Positions 62,233-64,000 of a stretch of DNA of 64,000 nt are shown here, in pieces (within the stretch, counting starts at the first letter, position 1; each line of letters opens with the position of its first letter). Below the pieces are notes generated by a model. It was not told the origin of the DNA, did not search any database, and worked only from the letters and a program-made list of their open reading frames with translations. Position numbers and translations under genes: made by a program. The stretch lies in the NCBI GenBank assembly GCA_003194525.1, contig NBIV01000083.1, positions 1 to 64,000 of the forward strand. The letters run 5' to 3'. The DNA is from Gracilariopsis chorda. Lineage: Eukaryota > Rhodophyta > Florideophyceae > Gracilariales > Gracilariaceae.

Positions 62233-64000
62233 ATGGCGAAAGTTCTACGAGGCGGCAAATGGGGGCCTGCTCCATCTCGTTCAAACTCCTACTCTCAAGC
62301 TCGGTCAAATCAGAGAACCATCAGTGAAACTGCACGTGATTCATATCCAGACAGTACGTACTTCGCCAACAAACCCATCTGTACATGGACGTAAAGAACT
62401 TCATGGGTTCTAACAACGTGTGTGGCGACGGTAATCTCGCCAGACAAGATCGAATCCATTCTCTCATTTGTAGAGGGCAGGAAAGAACTTGGAGTCGCAC
62501 TATACGAATCTTCAACCAATATGATGTTCATATCGAAGTAAGTTCGCGTACCAATCGTGCATTAGGCCAGTTTACGCATGTATTCTAACTTCTTAATCCC
62601 CTTCTTGACTAACAGGGTACCGTGCTTTGAGAACTATTCGGATGTCTCGAGAATAGTCGCTCTTTATGAACGGTGCTTCGTCGTACTTCCGAATTCTTAT
62701 CAAACCAATGACAGACTTCTTGCCGCACTTAGGTCCAGTGCTGTGCTCCAAACACCAAGCATTCCACAAGACTCTTCTGGTGTGGATCCCCGTCCGTCTA
62801 CGGGGACATCTGCATCTTCGACCGATTTCAGGCCGGAGAACTCTATCTCTTTTCTTCCGAACAGTGATTTCAGTCTGAAGAAGTCAAGGGAACTTTGTCC
62901 CCTGCTGAGTATCCTAGACATGCCAACGAATCTCAGTTCAGAAGCTCGGATGCAGTATCTCTCACATATTGTCGAAGGAGATAATCTTATTATTCGAGCC
63001 ATAGGAGGGCTTCTCGCATTCATTTTGCAACAAGGTGTGCTTGGCATTCTACAGCACAAATCCGACGATATTTGCATCAATGCAATTAGTCCGAAGAACT
63101 TCTGCAATCTCATGCGAATAAGTCCGGCTACGCAACGTTCTTTGAACATATTCAGTTATGAAGCGCACCCCCTTGGTCGTGGAGGCCTTTCCGCCAAGGA
63201 AGGTTTATCTCTGTTTGGTATCCTCAAAAGTCATGTGAAGACAGGCGCTGCAAGGCATTTACTTCGGTCTTGGCTTCTCCATCCTCTGACAGATGTGCCA
63301 AAGATCCGTGAACGACAGTTTCTCGTGCGTACCTTAAAAGATAATGGTAAGCGGACATTTCTCATAACAATTAGAGATGCTCTGCGTGGCGTCAAGAATG
63401 TCAGTGGGCTCCTAGCACGGCTGCGACGTTGCACAACAGATATAAACGACTGGAAAGCTTTACATTCTTCGGCTACCGCATTTATCGTGATAATTGAGGC
63501 GCTACGAGCCGCGGTGAGACAGAACAGCAATCTGCTGGAATCTTCTCTTGTGTCAAGAGTACTTGGAGTTTCTGAAAGCCAAATTCGTGACACGGCAAGA
63601 TGGATCGAAAGTGTAGTTGACTTCGAAGAAAGCAAGGAAACAGGGCGACTGATTGTGTCTGCGGGCTTTAGCAGTCACATTGATGATCTAAAGAGAACTT
63701 ACAGTGGACTGGATGAACTTCTCAGAACTATCGGCATAGAAGAGTTATCTAAAATGACCGAAGGTGACGGCTCTATCCGGTTCAAGTCCTGCAACTTCAA
63801 GTACATACCGAATATCGGTTTTCTAATCGCTATATCTACAATGGAATGTGAGGAAATCGGATTGGATAGACTTGAGGAACATGGCTTGGAATTCGTATTT
63901 AGGCCAGACGATACCAGTTATCATTTCAAAAACAAACGATGCCTCGAGCTGGATGAAGAAATCGGCGATATTTATGGAAACATTGTTGAACTCGAATCGC
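62233..64000 (+). CDS. MSH5: MutS homologue 5 (MSH5), 5' part (runs off right edge)
   Basis: Exons 62233-62353, 62444-62537 and 62616-64000 (open to the edge), introns of 90 and 78 nt (GTACGT...CAG with a TTCTAAC branch-like site; GTAAGT...CAG). MSH5 pairs with MSH4 and stabilises meiotic crossover intermediates. After a Ser/Arg-rich head: IESILSFVEGRKELGVALYE, VPCFENYSDV, LIIRAIGGLLAFILQQG, then the MutS core RSLNIFSYEAHP, AKEGLSLFGIL, HLLRSWLLHPLTDV, VVDFEESKETGRLIV, YIPNIGFLIAIST, GLEFVFRPDD and LDEEIGDIYGNIVELE. These match MSH5 better than MSH4. The ATPase domain lies beyond the window. Confidence 0.88.

Noticed and set aside
62354-62386. Shorter first intron for MSH5 (acceptor after GTAAAG)
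   Set aside because: It gives a 33-43 nt intron and a frame that meets a stop; the CAG acceptor at 62443 keeps frame with a typical length.
1-64000. CRISPR arrays, tRNA and rRNA genes
   Set aside because: I saw no regularly spaced short repeats, no convincing tRNA B-box with a matching A-box, and no rRNA-like segment. A tRNAscan-SE/Infernal run would be decisive.

Overview
This window looks like nuclear DNA of a photosynthetic eukaryote. It carries spliceosomal introns of about 60-250 nt with GT/AG ends, chromodomain Gypsy and Copia LTR retrotransposons, and a PGRL1 gene for cyclic electron flow with a plastid-type leader. A red alga (compact gene islands between retrotransposon blocks) fits best, but that placement is inference and weak.

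Bases 1-39,175 are almost entirely nested transposable elements. From the left: a minus-strand Gypsy element (A) is cut by the window edge; it sits beside a diverged LTR fragment, which itself abuts a Tc1/mariner transposase remnant. A plus-strand Copia element D (4528-22219, 137-bp LTRs) is split by a decayed Gypsy element C (7329-18996), and C's reverse transcriptase is split by an A-type solo LTR (11481-12306, TSD ACTAC). A minus-strand Copia element E (23012-39170, TSD AGCTC) is split by an apparently intact Gypsy chromovirus B (24969-36449, two 780-bp LTRs, TSD ATAGG). B has open gag and pol frames plus a 658-codon ORF on the opposite strand between pol and the 3' LTR. Decayed C has a similar antisense ORF in the same place.

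Bases 39,548-64,000 are a dense host gene island on alternating strands: a carnosine N-methyltransferase-like enzyme, PGRL1, two unrecognised proteins (one with a small Cys cluster), ZFPL1, two small hypothetical proteins, a YjbQ/UPF0047 protein, RNA polymerase I subunit RPA49, SF3B5, a multi-pass membrane protein, a MIC19-like CHCH protein, SF3B6, a PurN-type GAR transformylase and the 5' part of MSH5. I rebuilt exon-intron structures for seven intron-containing genes from conserved motifs plus splice signals. The YjbQ/UPF0047 gene needs a 5-nt microexon to restore its signature.

Most promising for follow-up: the conserved antisense ORF of the Gypsy elements, the 5-nt microexon, and the shared gag/pol junction. 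All homology calls are by eye; no searches were run.
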